DNA from: Pantoea piersonii
GTDB taxonomy: Bacteria > Pseudomonadota > Gammaproteobacteria > Enterobacterales > Enterobacteriaceae
Length of the DNA: 64,000 nt
Direction of reading: 5' to 3'
Assembly (NCBI RefSeq): GCF_003612015.1
Contig: NZ_RARB01000001.1
Location: 1,116,001-1,180,000, forward strand
Shown: in pieces, positions 1-8,469 of the stretch
How the letters are laid out: every line of letters starts with the position of its first letter
Numbering within the stretch: position 1 is the first letter of the stretch
Made by a program: the position numbers and the translations under genes
Notes under the pieces: model-generated
Told to the model about the DNA's origin: nothing
The model's input: the letters and a program-made list of their open reading frames with translations, nothing else
Databases searched by the model: none

Positions 1-216
1 CTGAGAAAGGCTGAAGCTGCTGTAGTAGGCCCAGAAGTTCGGCAGCAGTACAGCACTCACGGCCCATGGCAGGATCAGCCAGGACATAAAGCCGCCTACT
101 GACCACATCGTTTCCCATGACCACTTTTTCACCTGTTTAAACGGCGCGTAGAAACACGCTGCGCTGGCAGCACCGACGAGATGCCAGAAGATACCTGCGA
201 TAATGGCACTGTTCAT
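1..216 (-). CDS. rhaT: L-rhamnose/proton symporter RhaT, N-terminal part
   Basis: The gene starts at 216 on the minus strand and runs off the window edge, so only 72 residues are visible. They begin [18 protein letters not shown] and contain [14 protein letters not shown], which I recognise as the conserved start of the RhaT family (ten-helix inner-membrane L-rhamnose:H+ symporter). The visible part covers the first two membrane segments. The rhamnose catabolic genes are not in this window, so the genomic setting of the transporter is unknown. Family assignment is from recalled similarity to E. coli RhaT and I am confident of it; whether the rest of the gene is intact cannot be seen. Confidence 0.93.
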   Translation of the reverse strand, partial: MNSAIIAGIFWHLVGAASAACFYAPFKQVKKWSWETMWSVGGFMSWLILPWAVSAVLLPNFWAYYSSFSLSQ

Positions 217-573
217 TGTTATTCCTTGCGTAAGGTTGAGGCCTACAGGAAACCCGGTTCCTGATTAGCAGGCAGTCTACGGCGCGCCTGAACGCCTCAG
301 CCTTTGGATGGCTGCCGACCGCAAAGCGGGAATGGCAATATCCACCAGTTAGTCCCTACGCGGATCACAGTTTCGACTTTGTCGGATTCGCCGCGCACAG
401 ACCTGTTAAGTCGCTTATTATTCAGCATTTTTTTGAAAAGTGCTGTGCCGCGCAGCACATTTAACCGTTGGCTGCCGCCTTTTCCCGAACCCTGGCAAAA
501 AAGGAAAGATCGCTTCACTAATGCGCGTTAACGCCGTATAAGACGTAGAAAATCTTCTATTGCCGGGATTGAG
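217..573. other. Intergenic region upstream of rhaT
   Basis: This 357-bp stretch lies between divergent rhaT and the 574-897 gene. It must hold the promoter of rhaT, but I cannot point to a convincing -10/-35 pair or RhaS-type site. The two open frames inside (about 297-531) overlap each other on opposite strands, have no ribosome binding site and no recognisable sequence, and I regard them as chance. Confidence 0.5.
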
Positions 574-897
574 ATGACGGGAAAATGGTTAACGCTGTTT
601 TTAACGCGTTCGGTAAGCCGCGCGATGCTGGATGACCTGCGTGCCATTCTGCCCGCCAGCGCGTTAAAGATTTTTATTAATGAACTGGAAGAGGCGCAGT
701 ACGCCACGCTGGAGTGTCAACAGGCGGAAGAGAACTGCGCGCTGATCGCCTCGGCGCTGGTGGTATGGCGTCAGCTGGGCCAGGTCCACACCATTACCTA
801 TAAAAAAGGGGAAGTGCTGCGCGACGTCAGCGACGCCAGCCAGTTTCAACTCTTCAGTATGCTGAAAACGCACCGTGCAGTGATGCAGGTCGCCTGA
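574..897 (+). CDS. Conserved-looking hypothetical protein, 107 aa
   Basis: I do not recognise this protein. It is 107 residues, with no signal peptide or membrane segment, and probably mostly helical; the middle is rich in Glu and Gln (ELEEAQYATLECQQAEEN) and the end reads FSMLKTHRAVMQVA. It has three-base composition like its neighbours (G/C-rich third positions), which supports real coding. The ribosome binding site before ATG 574 is weak. The next gene, the small membrane protein at 919, follows after 21 bp, so the two may be co-transcribed. Function is unknown. Confidence 0.6.
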   Translation: MTGKWLTLFLTRSVSRAMLDDLRAILPASALKIFINELEEAQYATLECQQAEENCALIASALVVWRQLGQVHTITYKKGEVLRDVSDASQFQLFSMLKTHRAVMQVA

Positions 898-918
898 CGC
901 GGAGATAACGAGGTTTCT

Positions 919-1017
919 ATGAGAGTGGGTATTCTGTTTCCGATCGCCATTATTGTCGCCGGCGTCGGTTTTCTGGCATGGTTTATCGGCAGCGGACTCG
1001 CCATGCCAGGTTCCTGA
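919..1017 (+). CDS. yoaK: YoaK-family small inner-membrane protein, 32 aa
   Basis: A 32-residue protein beginning MRVGILFPIAIIVAG and ending with GLAMPGS. It consists of one hydrophobic helix (about residues 4-25) and a short polar tail. Length, start and end match the E. coli small membrane protein YoaK as I remember it (MRIGIIFP... APGA), so I assign it to that family. The molecular role of YoaK is not established. GGAG-like bases at 901-904 and GAGG at 910-913 precede the ATG at 919, the latter with suitable spacing. It follows the unknown gene at 574-897 by 21 bp. Confidence 0.8.
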   Translation: MRVGILFPIAIIVAGVGFLAWFIGSGLAMPGS

Positions 1018-1018
1018 A

Positions 1019-1285
1019 CTAACGCAGCTGGCTGTCTTTACTGCCGCGTCGGTTATAGAGGGCGCTGCCTTTTAGCTGCTTATCGTGCGCCTGCTGACAG
1101 GCCAGGCAGAAGCGTACGCCCGGCACCGCTTCACGGCGCGCCTGCGGTATCGGCTCGCCGCACTCGTCGCAAAACTCCGCGCTTTCGCCCTTGCTCATCG
1201 TGCCGCGCACGCGAGCGATCTCATCGTTAACTGTACTTTCGATCTGTTCCTGAACGGCGCCGTCTGACGCCCATCCGCTAGCCAT
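1019..1285 (-). CDS. ybiI: DksA/TraR-type C4 zinc-finger protein YbiI
   Basis: An 88-residue protein beginning MASGWASDGAVQEQIEST and ending YNRRGSKDSQLR, nearly the same at both ends as E. coli YbiI (88 aa). It carries the C4 zinc finger CDEC...CLAC within the DksA/TraR signature (GEPIPQARREAVPGVRFCLACQ). Members of this family resemble the zinc-finger end of DksA, which acts in the RNA polymerase secondary channel, but YbiI itself has no firm function. I chose the start at 1285 because a strong GAGGAGG site lies 5-6 bases upstream; the longer frame to 1396 is not supported. It converges on yoaK with a 1-bp gap. Confidence 0.92.
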   Translation of the reverse strand: MASGWASDGAVQEQIESTVNDEIARVRGTMSKGESAEFCDECGEPIPQARREAVPGVRFCLACQQAHDKQLKGSALYNRRGSKDSQLR

Positions 1286-1525
1286 AACATCCTCCTCATG
1301 CTTCCTGAAAGTGTTGGCCCAAAATCCGTTTTGCGCAACGTAGAGAAGATATGCGGGCCATAGCGGATGAATACAACCTTTTGTCGCCGTCATCACTTTA
1401 ATCTGCGTTTGTTTGCCAGCGCCGCGCCGCGGATGGCAGCCAGACTAAGGTGTCGCGGTCTGTTTTGTTTCACGCTGCATTTATAAAACATTTTATTAAC
1501 GTACCCGACATCGGAGATGCAGCAG

Positions 1526-2965
1526 ATGACAACAGAACTAAAACATTACATTAACGGCGAATTTGTCGCGCACCAGAGCGATAAATGGATTGAGGTGATC
1601 AATCCTGCGACCGAAGCGCTGCTGGCTCGCATACCCGAAGGCTGCGCGCAGGAGGCCAGCCGCGCGATTGAGGCGGCCGAAACTGCGCAGCCCGCCTGGG
1701 AAGCCCTGCCCGCCGTTGAGCGCGGCAACTGGTTGCGCAAGCTGGCGGAGGCTATTCGCGACCGCGAGCCTGAACTGACCGCCACCATCGTCGCTGAAGG
1801 AGGCAAAACGCAGGGGCTGGCGCAGACAGAAGTATTGTTTACCGCTGATTATCTCGACTATATGGCCGAGTGGGCGCGCCGCTATGAAGGCGAGATCGTC
1901 AACAGCGATCGCCCCAATGAAAATATTTTCGTATTTAAAAAGGCGATCGGCGTGACCACCGGCATTCTGCCGTGGAACTTCCCTTTCTTTTTGATTGCGC
2001 GTAAAGCCGCACCGGCGCTGATTACCGGCAATACCATCGTGATTAAACCAAGCGAACTGACGCCGCTCAACGCTGGCATCTTCGCCGAGATCGCGCATCA
2101 CATCGGCCTGCCGCCGGGCGTAATCAATTTTGTCTATGGCTACGGCCCGGAGATTGGTCAGCAGCTGGCCTCTGACCCCAGAGTCGGTCTGGTCAGCCTG
2201 ACCGGCAGCGTCGGGGCGGGCGTTGCCACCATGGCGGCCGCGGCGAAGAACGTCACCAAAGTTTCACTGGAGCTGGGCGGTAAAGCGCCAGCCATCGTGA
2301 TGGATGATGCCGACGTGGACCTGGCGGTGAAGGCGATCGTCAGCTCGCGCGTAATCAACAGCGGACAGGTCTGCAACTGCGCAGAGCGCGTCTATGTGCA
2401 GGAAGGCATTTACGATCGCTTTATGACCGCCTTAACCGAGGCGTTTAAAGCCGTTAAATTTGGCGATCCGGCGGAGCAGCGCGAGATCGATATGGGACCG
2501 CTGATTACCGCCGCCGCGCTGGCACGCGTGGAGAAAAAGGTAGCGGACGCCGTGGCGGCTGGCGGCAAAGTGGTGCTGGGCGGCAAACGCGCCGGCAGTA
2601 AAGGCTTCTTTTTCGAGCCGACCATTATCACCGACGTGCGTCAGGATATGGAGATCATGCGCGAGGAGATCTTTGGGCCGGTATTGCCGGTAATGACGTT
2701 CAAAACGCTGGACGAGGCCATTGCGCTGGCCAATGACTGCGAATATGGCCTGACCTCTTCTCTCTATACGCAAAATCTCAATACCACCATGGTGGCGCTG
2801 CGTAAGCTGAAATTCGGCGAAACCTATGTCAACCGCGAGAACTTTGAAGCGATGCAGGGCTTCCACGCGGGCTGGCGTAAATCGGGCATCGGCGGCGCGG
2901 ACGGGCGTCACGGGTTGGAGGAGTATCTGCAGACGCACGTCGCCTATCTGCAGTTCACGCTGTAA
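1526..2965 (+). CDS. aldA: Lactaldehyde/glycolaldehyde dehydrogenase AldA
   Basis: NAD-dependent aldehyde dehydrogenase of 479 residues, the same length as E. coli AldA, and similar throughout. It oxidises L-lactaldehyde to L-lactate (from fucose or rhamnose breakdown) and glycolaldehyde to glycolate in the cytoplasm. Visible family features are Asn151 in PWNFPF, Glu249 in SLELGGKAP and the catalytic Cys283 in GQVCNCAERV. The ATG at 1526 is preferred over the one at 1517, because the GGAG at 1513-1516 is directly against 1517 but 9 bases from 1526. A hairpin terminator follows the stop. Proximity to rhaT (rhamnose uptake) fits the lactaldehyde role. Confidence 0.95.
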   Translation: MTTELKHYINGEFVAHQSDKWIEVINPATEALLARIPEGCAQEASRAIEAAETAQPAWEALPAVERGNWLRKLAEAIRDREPELTATIVAEGGKTQGLAQTEVLFTADYLDYMAEWARRYEGEIVNSDRPNENIFVFKKAIGVTTGILPWNFPFFLIARKAAPALITGNTIVIKPSELTPLNAGIFAEIAHHIGLPPGVINFVYGYGPEIGQQLASDPRVGLVSLTGSVGAGVATMAAAAKNVTKVSLELGGKAPAIVMDDADVDLAVKAIVSSRVINSGQVCNCAERVYVQEGIYDRFMTALTEAFKAVKFGDPAEQREIDMGPLITAAALARVEKKVADAVAAGGKVVLGGKRAGSKGFFFEPTIITDVRQDMEIMREEIFGPVLPVMTFKTLDEAIALANDCEYGLTSSLYTQNLNTTMVALRKLKFGETYVNRENFEAMQGFHAGWRKSGIGGADGRHGLEEYLQTHVAYLQFTL

Positions 2966-2970
2966 TTGTT

Positions 2971-2998
2971 AAGCCGCCCTGTACGGGCGGCTGTTTTT
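2971..2998 (+). terminator. Rho-independent terminator after aldA
   Basis: AGCCGCCC and GGGCGGCT form an 8-bp stem around a TGTAC-type loop, followed by TGTTTTT. It starts 6 bases after the aldA stop and touches the stop of the converging transporter gene. Confidence 0.85.
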
Positions 2999-4272
2999 CA
3001 TGCGACGCGATGACGGCAGCGCAGCAGTGCCGCGGCGCTCAGCAGCGATACCGCCATCAGGTAGTATCCCGGCGCAAGGCTGCTGCCGGTGGCGTTAATC
3101 AGCAGCGTGCAGATCAGCGGCGCGAAGCCGCCGAAGATCGTTACCGCGACGTTATAGCTGATCGCCATGCCGCTGGCGCGCGTGCCGAGCGGAAAAAGAT
3201 CCGCCATCACCGAAGGCACAGTGGAGAAGTAGATCGATTTCAGCAGCGCCATCCAGCCCACCAGCAGCAGCAGCGTCACCGGCGAGGTGTGATCCACCAT
3301 ATAGCGGAAGGCTGGATAAATCGTTACCAGCAACAGCAGCAGCGAACCCCACATCAGCGGCACACGTCCCACGCGCTCAGCCCAGAGCCCCATCAGCGGC
3401 GTCACCAGGGTCAGAATAATACCTGCCAGCAGCGTGGCGCTAAAGGCGACGCTTCCCGGCAGATGCAGCGTTTTGGTGGCATAGGTCGGCACATAGTTCA
3501 GCATGTAGTTTACCGCCGTTGAAATCACCATCAGACCGACCGCCAGCAGCATCAGCTCTTTCTGACGGCCAAACAGCTGCTTCAAAGGCGCTTCTGGTCT
3601 CTCCTGCTGCGTGAAGCTGGCTGGCTCATGAACGTGGCGACGGATATAAAGCCCCAGCGGACCGATCAGCAGGCCGAAGGCGAAAGGAATGCGCCAGCCC
3701 CACGACAGCATCTGCGTCTCACTGAGCATCTGCGTCAGTCCCAGCCCGAAAGCGGAAGCCATCAGCGTGCTCGCGCCCTGTGTCGCGAACTGCCAGCTGG
3801 CGATAAAGGCTTTACGCTCGGGAAAGTGCTCCACAAGAAACGCCGTGGAGCTGCCGAACTCCCCGCCCGCCGAGAACCCCTGAATCAGGCGCGCCAGCAT
3901 AATCAACAGCGGCGCCGCCAGTCCGATGGTGCTGTACTCCGGCATAAAGGTGATCATCGCGCCGCCCAGCATCATCAGATTAATGGAGAGCAGCAGCGCC
4001 TTTTTGCGCCCGTGGCGATCGGCATAGTTGCCCAGCACCACCGCGCCGAGCGGCCGGATAAGAAAGGAGACGCCAAAGCTGCCGAAGGTCAGCAGCAGCG
4101 AAACGGAGGCGTCGCTGGTGGGAAAAAAGGCGTGCGCGATATAGCTGGCGAAAAAGCCGTAGACCGCAATGTCGAACCACTCCAGCGCATTGCCGATACA
4201 GGTAGCGAACAGGGTTTTATGCAGGCTCGGCTTGCTCTGAACCAGCGGAACCGCTTGCGTCAGGTTGCTCAT
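2998..4272 (-). CDS. MHS-family (metabolite:H+ symporter) MFS transporter
   Basis: A 424-residue transporter with twelve predicted hydrophobic segments. The motif GNALEWFDIAVYGFFA near residue 27, LIRPLGAVVLGNYADRHGRKKAL near 72 and the RLIQGFSAGGEFGSS segment near 127 are characteristic of the metabolite:H+ symporter branch that includes ProP, KgtP and ShiA. The substrate cannot be read from sequence. Its start overlaps the stop of the M20 peptidase gene by 4 bases (ATGA), so the two are translationally coupled, which suggests that it imports the peptidase substrate (an amide, dipeptide or acyl-amino acid) or a related compound. The divergent LysR gene is the likely regulator. Confidence 0.85.
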   Translation of the reverse strand: MSNLTQAVPLVQSKPSLHKTLFATCIGNALEWFDIAVYGFFASYIAHAFFPTSDASVSLLLTFGSFGVSFLIRPLGAVVLGNYADRHGRKKALLLSINLMMLGGAMITFMPEYSTIGLAAPLLIMLARLIQGFSAGGEFGSSTAFLVEHFPERKAFIASWQFATQGASTLMASAFGLGLTQMLSETQMLSWGWRIPFAFGLLIGPLGLYIRRHVHEPASFTQQERPEAPLKQLFGRQKELMLLAVGLMVISTAVNYMLNYVPTYATKTLHLPGSVAFSATLLAGIILTLVTPLMGLWAERVGRVPLMWGSLLLLLVTIYPAFRYMVDHTSPVTLLLLVGWMALLKSIYFSTVPSVMADLFPLGTRASGMAISYNVAVTIFGGFAPLICTLLINATGSSLAPGYYLMAVSLLSAAALLRCRHRVA

Positions 4273-5690
4273 GTGCGCGCTCCCTGATAAGCCTGCTGCC
4301 GCGCCAGCAGCGCCTCGCCCTCTTCGCCCAGCTGCCAGAACAGCCGCGTCATGATTAGCAAACCTTCGCGCGCTACGGACTTCAGCATATGCTCGTTAAC
4401 GCCGTGCTGGCCGCAGGCGGGATAGGAGTGTGGCACCCACAGCGTCGGCAGACCGAGAATGTCGGAAAAGACCTCATTCGGCAGTGAGCCGCCCAGATTA
4501 GGCAGCAGCGCCGGTTTTTTGCCGCTGCTGACGGCAAGGCTCTCCAGCGCCCAGGCGACCAGCGGGCTTTGGGGATCGAGACGCGTTGCGGGCGATCCGC
4601 GCAGGAAATCGACCTGAACATTGTCAAAACCCTGCGCACGCAGATGCGCCTCGACGTGCGGCACCAGATTCTCCCAGTCGGTGCCCACCACAAAACGCAG
4701 CTGACACACGGCGGTCGCCTTACCGGGAATGGCGTTCATCGGACGCGCCGGGTTGCCGGTTTCGAACGCCAGCACCTCCAGCGTGTTCCAGCCGTAAAGG
4801 CGCTCGGCAGGGGTCAGGCCGGGTTCGCCCCAGTTTGCGTCCAGCGCCGGATCGCCCGGCATACCGCCTGGCTCGATATCGCTGAGAATGGCGCGCACCG
4901 CCGCGCTCAGCGAGTCGGGCTTCAGCGCCTCGACCTGCAGCACGCCGTGCGCGTTGACCAGCGAGGCGATAGCGTTTGCCAGCTGCGTGCCGGGGTTGCT
5001 TAACAGCCCGCCCCAGTTGCCGGAGTGGTAGGCGTTGTCACGCGCGTTGATGGTCAGACGGAAATTGGCCGCGCCGCGCGATCCCAGGAAAAGCGTAGGC
5101 CGCGGCGCGCTGACGCGCGGGCCGTCCGACGCGATAAAGAGGTCAGCGCGCAGCAACGCCTGCTGCTGCTGGCACAGCTCGGCCAGCCCTGGCGAGCTAA
5201 TCTCTTCGCCCATCTCGAACAGAATCTTGCAGTTAAAGCCGAGACGGCCGCCGCGCGCATGGTAAACCTGCTCCAGCGCCGCAAGATTAATAGTGTGTTG
5301 CCCTTTGTTATCGGCGCTGCCGCGCCCATACCAGCGATCGCCCTCTTCCGTCAGCCGCCAGGGCGCAAGGCCGTCACGCCAGTTTTCATCATCGCCGAAC
5401 ACCACGTCGCCGTGGCCATAAACGAGCAGCGTTGGCAGCGCCTCGTCCTCGATGCGCGTCGCCACCAGAAACGGGCGGTTTCCAACGACCGGATTATCGA
5501 TAAAGTGCAGCGCAAAGCCGAGCGCCGACAGCTGCGGCGCGATCTCTTCATGCAAATAGTGATGTAGCTCATCGTCGCGATCCGCGCGCTGGCTTTCGGT
5601 CACGCACGCCACGCGGCGCGCCAGAAGCTGTTTAAATTCCCCGCTGTCGAAGTAGCGCATCGCCTGTTGAATAGCCTGCTGTTCCGTCAT
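4269..5690 (-). CDS. M20-family metallopeptidase/amidohydrolase
   Basis: 473 residues with the M20 dizinc signature: His93 and Asp95 in YGHGDVV, bridging Asp127 in GSADNKGQ, and the catalytic Glu162-Glu163 in EMGEEISSPG; late in the protein there is a conserved NEHML histidine. The family hydrolyses dipeptides, N-acyl amino acids or carbamoyl derivatives in the cytoplasm. No signal peptide is present. It is the first gene of an operon with the MHS symporter (4-base overlap) and is divergent from a LysR gene. The nearest relatives I recall are dipeptidase-like M20 proteins; the exact substrate is unknown. Confidence 0.88.
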   Translation of the reverse strand: MTEQQAIQQAMRYFDSGEFKQLLARRVACVTESQRADRDDELHHYLHEEIAPQLSALGFALHFIDNPVVGNRPFLVATRIEDEALPTLLVYGHGDVVFGDDENWRDGLAPWRLTEEGDRWYGRGSADNKGQHTINLAALEQVYHARGGRLGFNCKILFEMGEEISSPGLAELCQQQQALLRADLFIASDGPRVSAPRPTLFLGSRGAANFRLTINARDNAYHSGNWGGLLSNPGTQLANAIASLVNAHGVLQVEALKPDSLSAAVRAILSDIEPGGMPGDPALDANWGEPGLTPAERLYGWNTLEVLAFETGNPARPMNAIPGKATAVCQLRFVVGTDWENLVPHVEAHLRAQGFDNVQVDFLRGSPATRLDPQSPLVAWALESLAVSSGKKPALLPNLGGSLPNEVFSDILGLPTLWVPHSYPACGQHGVNEHMLKSVAREGLLIMTRLFWQLGEEGEALLARQQAYQGART

Positions 5691-5845
5691 GTTTGCCCTG
5701 TCTTTTTTTATTTTGTCGTCGCTCTATCTTTGCCAAAAGGTTGGCCTTGCCACAATTATCAATTTATCGACATAGCCTTGCTTTTAAAGCAAAGCTAAAA
5801 TGCCCGATAAAGAAGCATGCACCGACGGGGTGCAGAGGTCAGATG

Positions 5846-6757
5846 ATGCTGAGCAGTGAAATTCGTTATTTTCTTGCCGTCGCCAGCAGCGGTTCGCTGA
5901 GCGCCGCCAGCGAACAGCTTTTTGTGGCGGTATCGGCTATCAGTCGGCAAATTCAGCGGCTGGAGGCGCAGGTGGGCGCGCCGCTGTTCGATCGCCATGC
6001 GCGCGGCATGGTGCTTAATGAGGCGGGTGAAATCCTTGCCCGTCAGGTACGACAAAGCATGCTGGATATGGATTACGCGCTGGCGGAAATTAAAGGACTG
6101 AAGGCGATCCGCCGCACCCTGATCCGCATCGCCTGTACCGACGGCATGGCGTTCAGCCTGCTGCCCGGCCTGCTGGCGGAATTTCGCGCCCTTAATCCCG
6201 GCGTTTACTTCGCACTCAAGGTCGAGGGTTCCCAGGCAGTGGCCGAGCGGGTACGCGCTGGCGAATGCGATGTGGCGCTACAGTTCAGCCTGCATCCCGA
6301 GAGCGGCGTGGAAGTGATGGGCTCCTGGCCTGCCCCGGTGCTGCTGGCGATGCATAAAGATCATCCGCTGGCGCAGCAGCCAGCGCCGGTGACGCTGGAG
6401 GCGCTCAGCCCCTATCCGATGGCGCTGCCGGAGCAGAACACCACGGTGCGTCAGCTGTTCGATCTGGCCTGTCAGATGCGCGGCTGCGTGATTGAGCCGG
6501 TGCTGACCTGCGACTATTTCGCCACGCTCTACCACTTTCTGCTCAGCACGCCAGAGGCGATCACCATCAGCAGCGCCTTTACCCTGCTTAACGAAACGCA
6601 GCGCGATCTGGTGCTGCGGGAGATGGGCGTTGACCAGCTCAGCCAGCGTACGCTGCAGCTGCAGCGGGTTTCAGGGCGGCAGCGCAACGCGGCGCTGTCG
6701 CCCTTTCTCTCTTTTCTCCAGCAGCGCCTGAATGAGATCGCCGCCGGACTGGCGTAA
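5846..6757 (+). CDS. LysR-family transcriptional regulator
   Basis: 303 residues from ATG 5846. The N-terminal winged helix-turn-helix is clear (FLAVASSGSLSAASEQLFVAVSAISRQIQRLE), followed by the substrate-binding domain (about residues 90-300). An open frame extends upstream to 5693, but those residues do not look like LysR, and AGAGG at 5834-5838 fits initiation at 5846 (7-base spacing) or 5843. It is divergent from the M20-MHS operon and converges on the DppA-like gene with no bases between the two stops. By position it probably controls the M20-MHS operon, and possibly the neighbouring peptide genes. Confidence 0.9.
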   Translation: MLSSEIRYFLAVASSGSLSAASEQLFVAVSAISRQIQRLEAQVGAPLFDRHARGMVLNEAGEILARQVRQSMLDMDYALAEIKGLKAIRRTLIRIACTDGMAFSLLPGLLAEFRALNPGVYFALKVEGSQAVAERVRAGECDVALQFSLHPESGVEVMGSWPAPVLLAMHKDHPLAQQPAPVTLEALSPYPMALPEQNTTVRQLFDLACQMRGCVIEPVLTCDYFATLYHFLLSTPEAITISSAFTLLNETQRDLVLREMGVDQLSQRTLQLQRVSGRQRNAALSPFLSFLQQRLNEIAAGLA

Positions 6758-8347
6758 CTACTCGTTGATATCGACCGGATAGAAGATGTGCTTGCCGAAG
6801 GGATCGATATCGTAGCCGCTCACCTCTTTACGCACCGGCTCGAAAATGGTCGAGTGCGCAATCATCACCGCAGGCATCTGGTCATGCATTATCTGCTGCG
6901 CCTGCAGATAGAGCGCAGTGCGCTTGCCCTGATCCGGCTCGGCGCGCGCCTCGGTAATCAGCTTTTCAAACGGCTGATAGCACCACTTCGAGGAGTTCGA
7001 GCCGCCCTGCGTCGATTTACAGCTGTAGAGCGGCCCGAAGAAGTTGTCCGGATCCCCGGTCGCGGTTGTCCAGCCCATCAGCGCCGCCTGGTGTTCGCCG
7101 CTGCGCACCCGCTTGAGATATTCGCCCCATTCGTAGGTCACGATGGTCGCCTTGATGCCGACCTTCGCCCAGTCTGCCTGGATCATCTCCGCCATACGGC
7201 GCGCGTTAGGGTTATAGGGACGGGAGACCGGCATCGCCCAGAGCGAAATTTCGGTGCCGGGAGCGATGCCCGCCTGCTTCAGTAGCGCTCTGGCCTTTTC
7301 CGGATCGTAATCATAATCCTTCAGATCTTTGTTTTCGCTCCAGACGCCTGGCGGCAGAATATTTTTGGCCGCGGTGCCGGTGCCTTTGAAGATAGCGTCG
7401 ATGATGGCGGGCTTGTTGATCGCCATTGCCAGCGCCTGACGCACCTCGACCTTATCCAGCGGCGCTTTAGTGGTGTTAAACGCCAGGAAACCGGTATTCA
7501 GTCCCGCTTTATGCATCAGGTTGATAGCCTGATTGCTGCGCATTTTCTCCAGATCGGCAGGATTGGGGAACGGCATCACCTGACATTCCCCCTTCTCCAG
7601 CTTGGCGAGCCGAACCGAGGCGTCCGGCGTAATGCTGTAGACGATGCGATCCAGCTTCGCCTTGCCTGCCCAGTATTGCGGGAAGGCTTTATAGAGAATG
7701 CGGGAATCTTTCTGGTACTGCACCAGCTGGAACGGGCCGGTGCCGATGGGATCCATATCGACTTTTTCCGGCGTACCCGCCTTCAGCATCCGATCGGCGT
7801 ATTCGGCGGAGTGGATGGAGGCGAAGTACCAGGCGAGATCGGCGAGGAATGGCGATTCCGCATGGTTAAGCGTAAAGCGCACGGTGTGGTCGTCGACGCG
7901 GTCGATGCTTTTAATCAGCGTCGTCAACTCCAGACTGTCGAAGTTAGCGTAGGTGCCGCCAGAGACGTTGTGGTAGGGATTTTTCGGATCCATCTGCCGC
8001 ATAAAAGAGAAAATAACGTCATCGGCGTTGAAGTCACGGCTGGGTTTGAAGAGTTTGTTGCTCTGAAACTTAACGTTTTGACGCAGATGGAAGGTATAGA
8101 CCTTGCCGTCCGGGCTGATCTCCCAGCTTTCAGCCAGGCTCGGCACCAGTTCAGTTGTGCCATATTTAAAATCCACCAGCCGGTTGAATACCGGCACTGC
8201 GCTGGCGTCCACGCTGGTTCCCGAGGTGTAGAGCTGCGGATTGAAGTTCTCCGGCGACCCTTCCGCGCAGTAAACCAGCGTTTTCGCGCTGGCGTTATGC
8301 GCCATGGCGGCGGTCAGCAACGCCAGCATCGCTATCTTCGCTTTCAT
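6758..8347 (-). CDS. DppA-like periplasmic peptide/solute-binding protein (ABC transporter)
   Basis: 529 residues, close to the 535 of E. coli DppA. A signal peptide is visible (MKAKIAMLALLTAAMAHNASA), followed by KTLVYCAEGSPENFNPQLYTSGTS and the SBP family 5 segments LVPSLAESWEISPDGKVYTFHLR and DPIGTGPFQLVQYQ. This type binds dipeptides or haem in the periplasm and delivers them to DppBCDF, but no permease or ATPase gene lies nearby, so it probably shares a distant transporter. A GAGG sequence supports start 8347 (or 8350), not the longer frame to 8485. It is divergent from pepT across 122 bp, so uptake and peptide cleavage may be co-regulated. Confidence 0.88.
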   Translation of the reverse strand: MKAKIAMLALLTAAMAHNASAKTLVYCAEGSPENFNPQLYTSGTSVDASAVPVFNRLVDFKYGTTELVPSLAESWEISPDGKVYTFHLRQNVKFQSNKLFKPSRDFNADDVIFSFMRQMDPKNPYHNVSGGTYANFDSLELTTLIKSIDRVDDHTVRFTLNHAESPFLADLAWYFASIHSAEYADRMLKAGTPEKVDMDPIGTGPFQLVQYQKDSRILYKAFPQYWAGKAKLDRIVYSITPDASVRLAKLEKGECQVMPFPNPADLEKMRSNQAINLMHKAGLNTGFLAFNTTKAPLDKVEVRQALAMAINKPAIIDAIFKGTGTAAKNILPPGVWSENKDLKDYDYDPEKARALLKQAGIAPGTEISLWAMPVSRPYNPNARRMAEMIQADWAKVGIKATIVTYEWGEYLKRVRSGEHQAALMGWTTATGDPDNFFGPLYSCKSTQGGSNSSKWCYQPFEKLITEARAEPDQGKRTALYLQAQQIMHDQMPAVMIAHSTIFEPVRKEVSGYDIDPFGKHIFYPVDINE

Positions 8348-8469
8348 CATTTCCTCACTTTTTATTGACTTCCGTTGGTCAGATTCCCTAAATGATCCAG
8401 GCGCTTTATGGATATCACGTTTTCGTAACATAGCGAACCCTGCTGATGGCAGACAAATAAGGAACAGTG

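Noticed and set aside
297-531. Two overlapping open frames upstream of 574
   Set aside because: They lie on opposite strands over the same bases, lack ribosome binding sites and show no family resemblance.
1286-1396. 37-residue N-terminal extension of YbiI
   Set aside because: The family starts at MASGW and the strong GAGGAGG site fits position 1285.
3628-4287. 219-codon plus-strand frame opposite the MHS transporter
   Set aside because: It is the antisense shadow of a clear membrane-transporter gene and has a compositionally biased, Arg/Gln/His-rich sequence.
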